This document shows, piece after piece, positions 23,411-23,464 of a stretch of DNA of 23,464 nucleotides (position 1 is its first letter; each line of letters starts with the position of its first letter). Source of the stretch: a virus. The translations under genes and the position numbers were made by a program. A model generated the notes under the pieces. The model did not search any database, was not told the origin of the DNA, and saw nothing but the letters and a program-made list of their open reading frames with translations. The stretch covers positions 1 through 23,464 of the IMG/VR virus record IMGVR_UViG_3300031622_000025; one strand, written 5' to 3'.

Positions 23411-23464
23411 ATTAGTATCTTATAGTAAAGCAGCATCTGAGTTCCATTCTCAGGGCTTAGATAA
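23400..23464 (+). CDS. thyX: Start of a probable ThyX thymidylate synthase (3' partial)
   Basis: Only 21 codons are in the window, beginning MKVKLVSYSKAASEF. The K-V-K-L-(V/I)-S-Y beginning is what I recall for flavin-dependent thymidylate synthases (ThyX) of T4-like marine phages, which make dTMP from dUMP using FAD and NADPH. AAAGGA at 23386-23391, eight bases before the ATG, supports the start, which overlaps the 58-residue gene by 11 bases. The diagnostic RHR motif of ThyX lies outside the window, so the assignment is tentative. Confidence 0.4.
   Translation, partial: MKVKLVSYSKAASEFHSQGLD

Noticed and set aside
1-23464. CRISPR array, tRNA genes, insertion sequences, integrase or attachment sites
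   Set aside because: No regularly spaced palindromic repeats, cloverleaf sequences, transposase or integrase motifs were seen on either strand.

Overview
The window reads as a stretch of a large T4-like myovirus genome from a marine bacteriophage. All genes lie on the + strand, are tightly packed (many TAATG or ATGA start/stop overlaps), and the DNA is AT-rich (about one third G+C by eye). Evidence for a T4-like phage: a gp44-type clamp loader, a DexA-type exonuclease, a gp31/GroES-like co-chaperonin, proteins starting with the T4 gp10-type N-terminal motif, and T4 late-promoter octamers (NATAAATA) before structural genes. The host is not shown directly. The style of the structural proteins matches cyanophages and SAR11 phages, and a 7Fe ferredoxin of proteobacterial (FdxA/Azotobacter FdI) type favours a heterotrophic, probably alphaproteobacterial host; this is inference.

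Positions 1-19154 are a virion structural module. It begins inside a giant fibre-like protein (3-8660, 5' end outside the window). Then come a small gp10-motif protein (8660-9199), a tail-fibre-like protein ending in a cupredoxin-like domain with an amicyanin-type copper ligand set (9236-11533), a 90-residue unknown (11543-11815), a subtilisin-like protease with an extra C-terminal half (11816-14572), a second gp10-motif protein (14598-15305), a large protein with Ig-like He_PIG-type motifs (15339-18551) and a third, gp10-related protein (18594-19154). Late-promoter octamers precede 9236, 14598, 15339 and 18594, which suggests four late transcription units.

Positions 19135-21143 are a bridge of small genes: a helical unknown, a protein resembling the part of bacterial DNA polymerase III alpha just before its catalytic aspartates, a charged unknown, the GroES-like protein and a MazG-type nucleotide pyrophosphohydrolase.

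Positions 21155-23464 are a replication and nucleotide-metabolism operon. It starts with a near-consensus sigma-70 promoter embedded in a long inverted repeat that also covers the ribosome-binding site of the first gene. Its genes are the DexA-like exonuclease (TTG start), a small unknown, the clamp loader, the ferredoxin, a 58-residue unknown, and the start of a probable ThyX thymidylate synthase. The most interesting points are the promoter/hairpin arrangement at 21151-21214, the phage-borne 7Fe ferredoxin, the truncated PolIII-alpha-like protein, the copper-site fibre tip and the subtilase inside the tail module. No tRNA, CRISPR array, insertion sequence or minus-strand gene was seen, and no gap between genes exceeds 300 bases.
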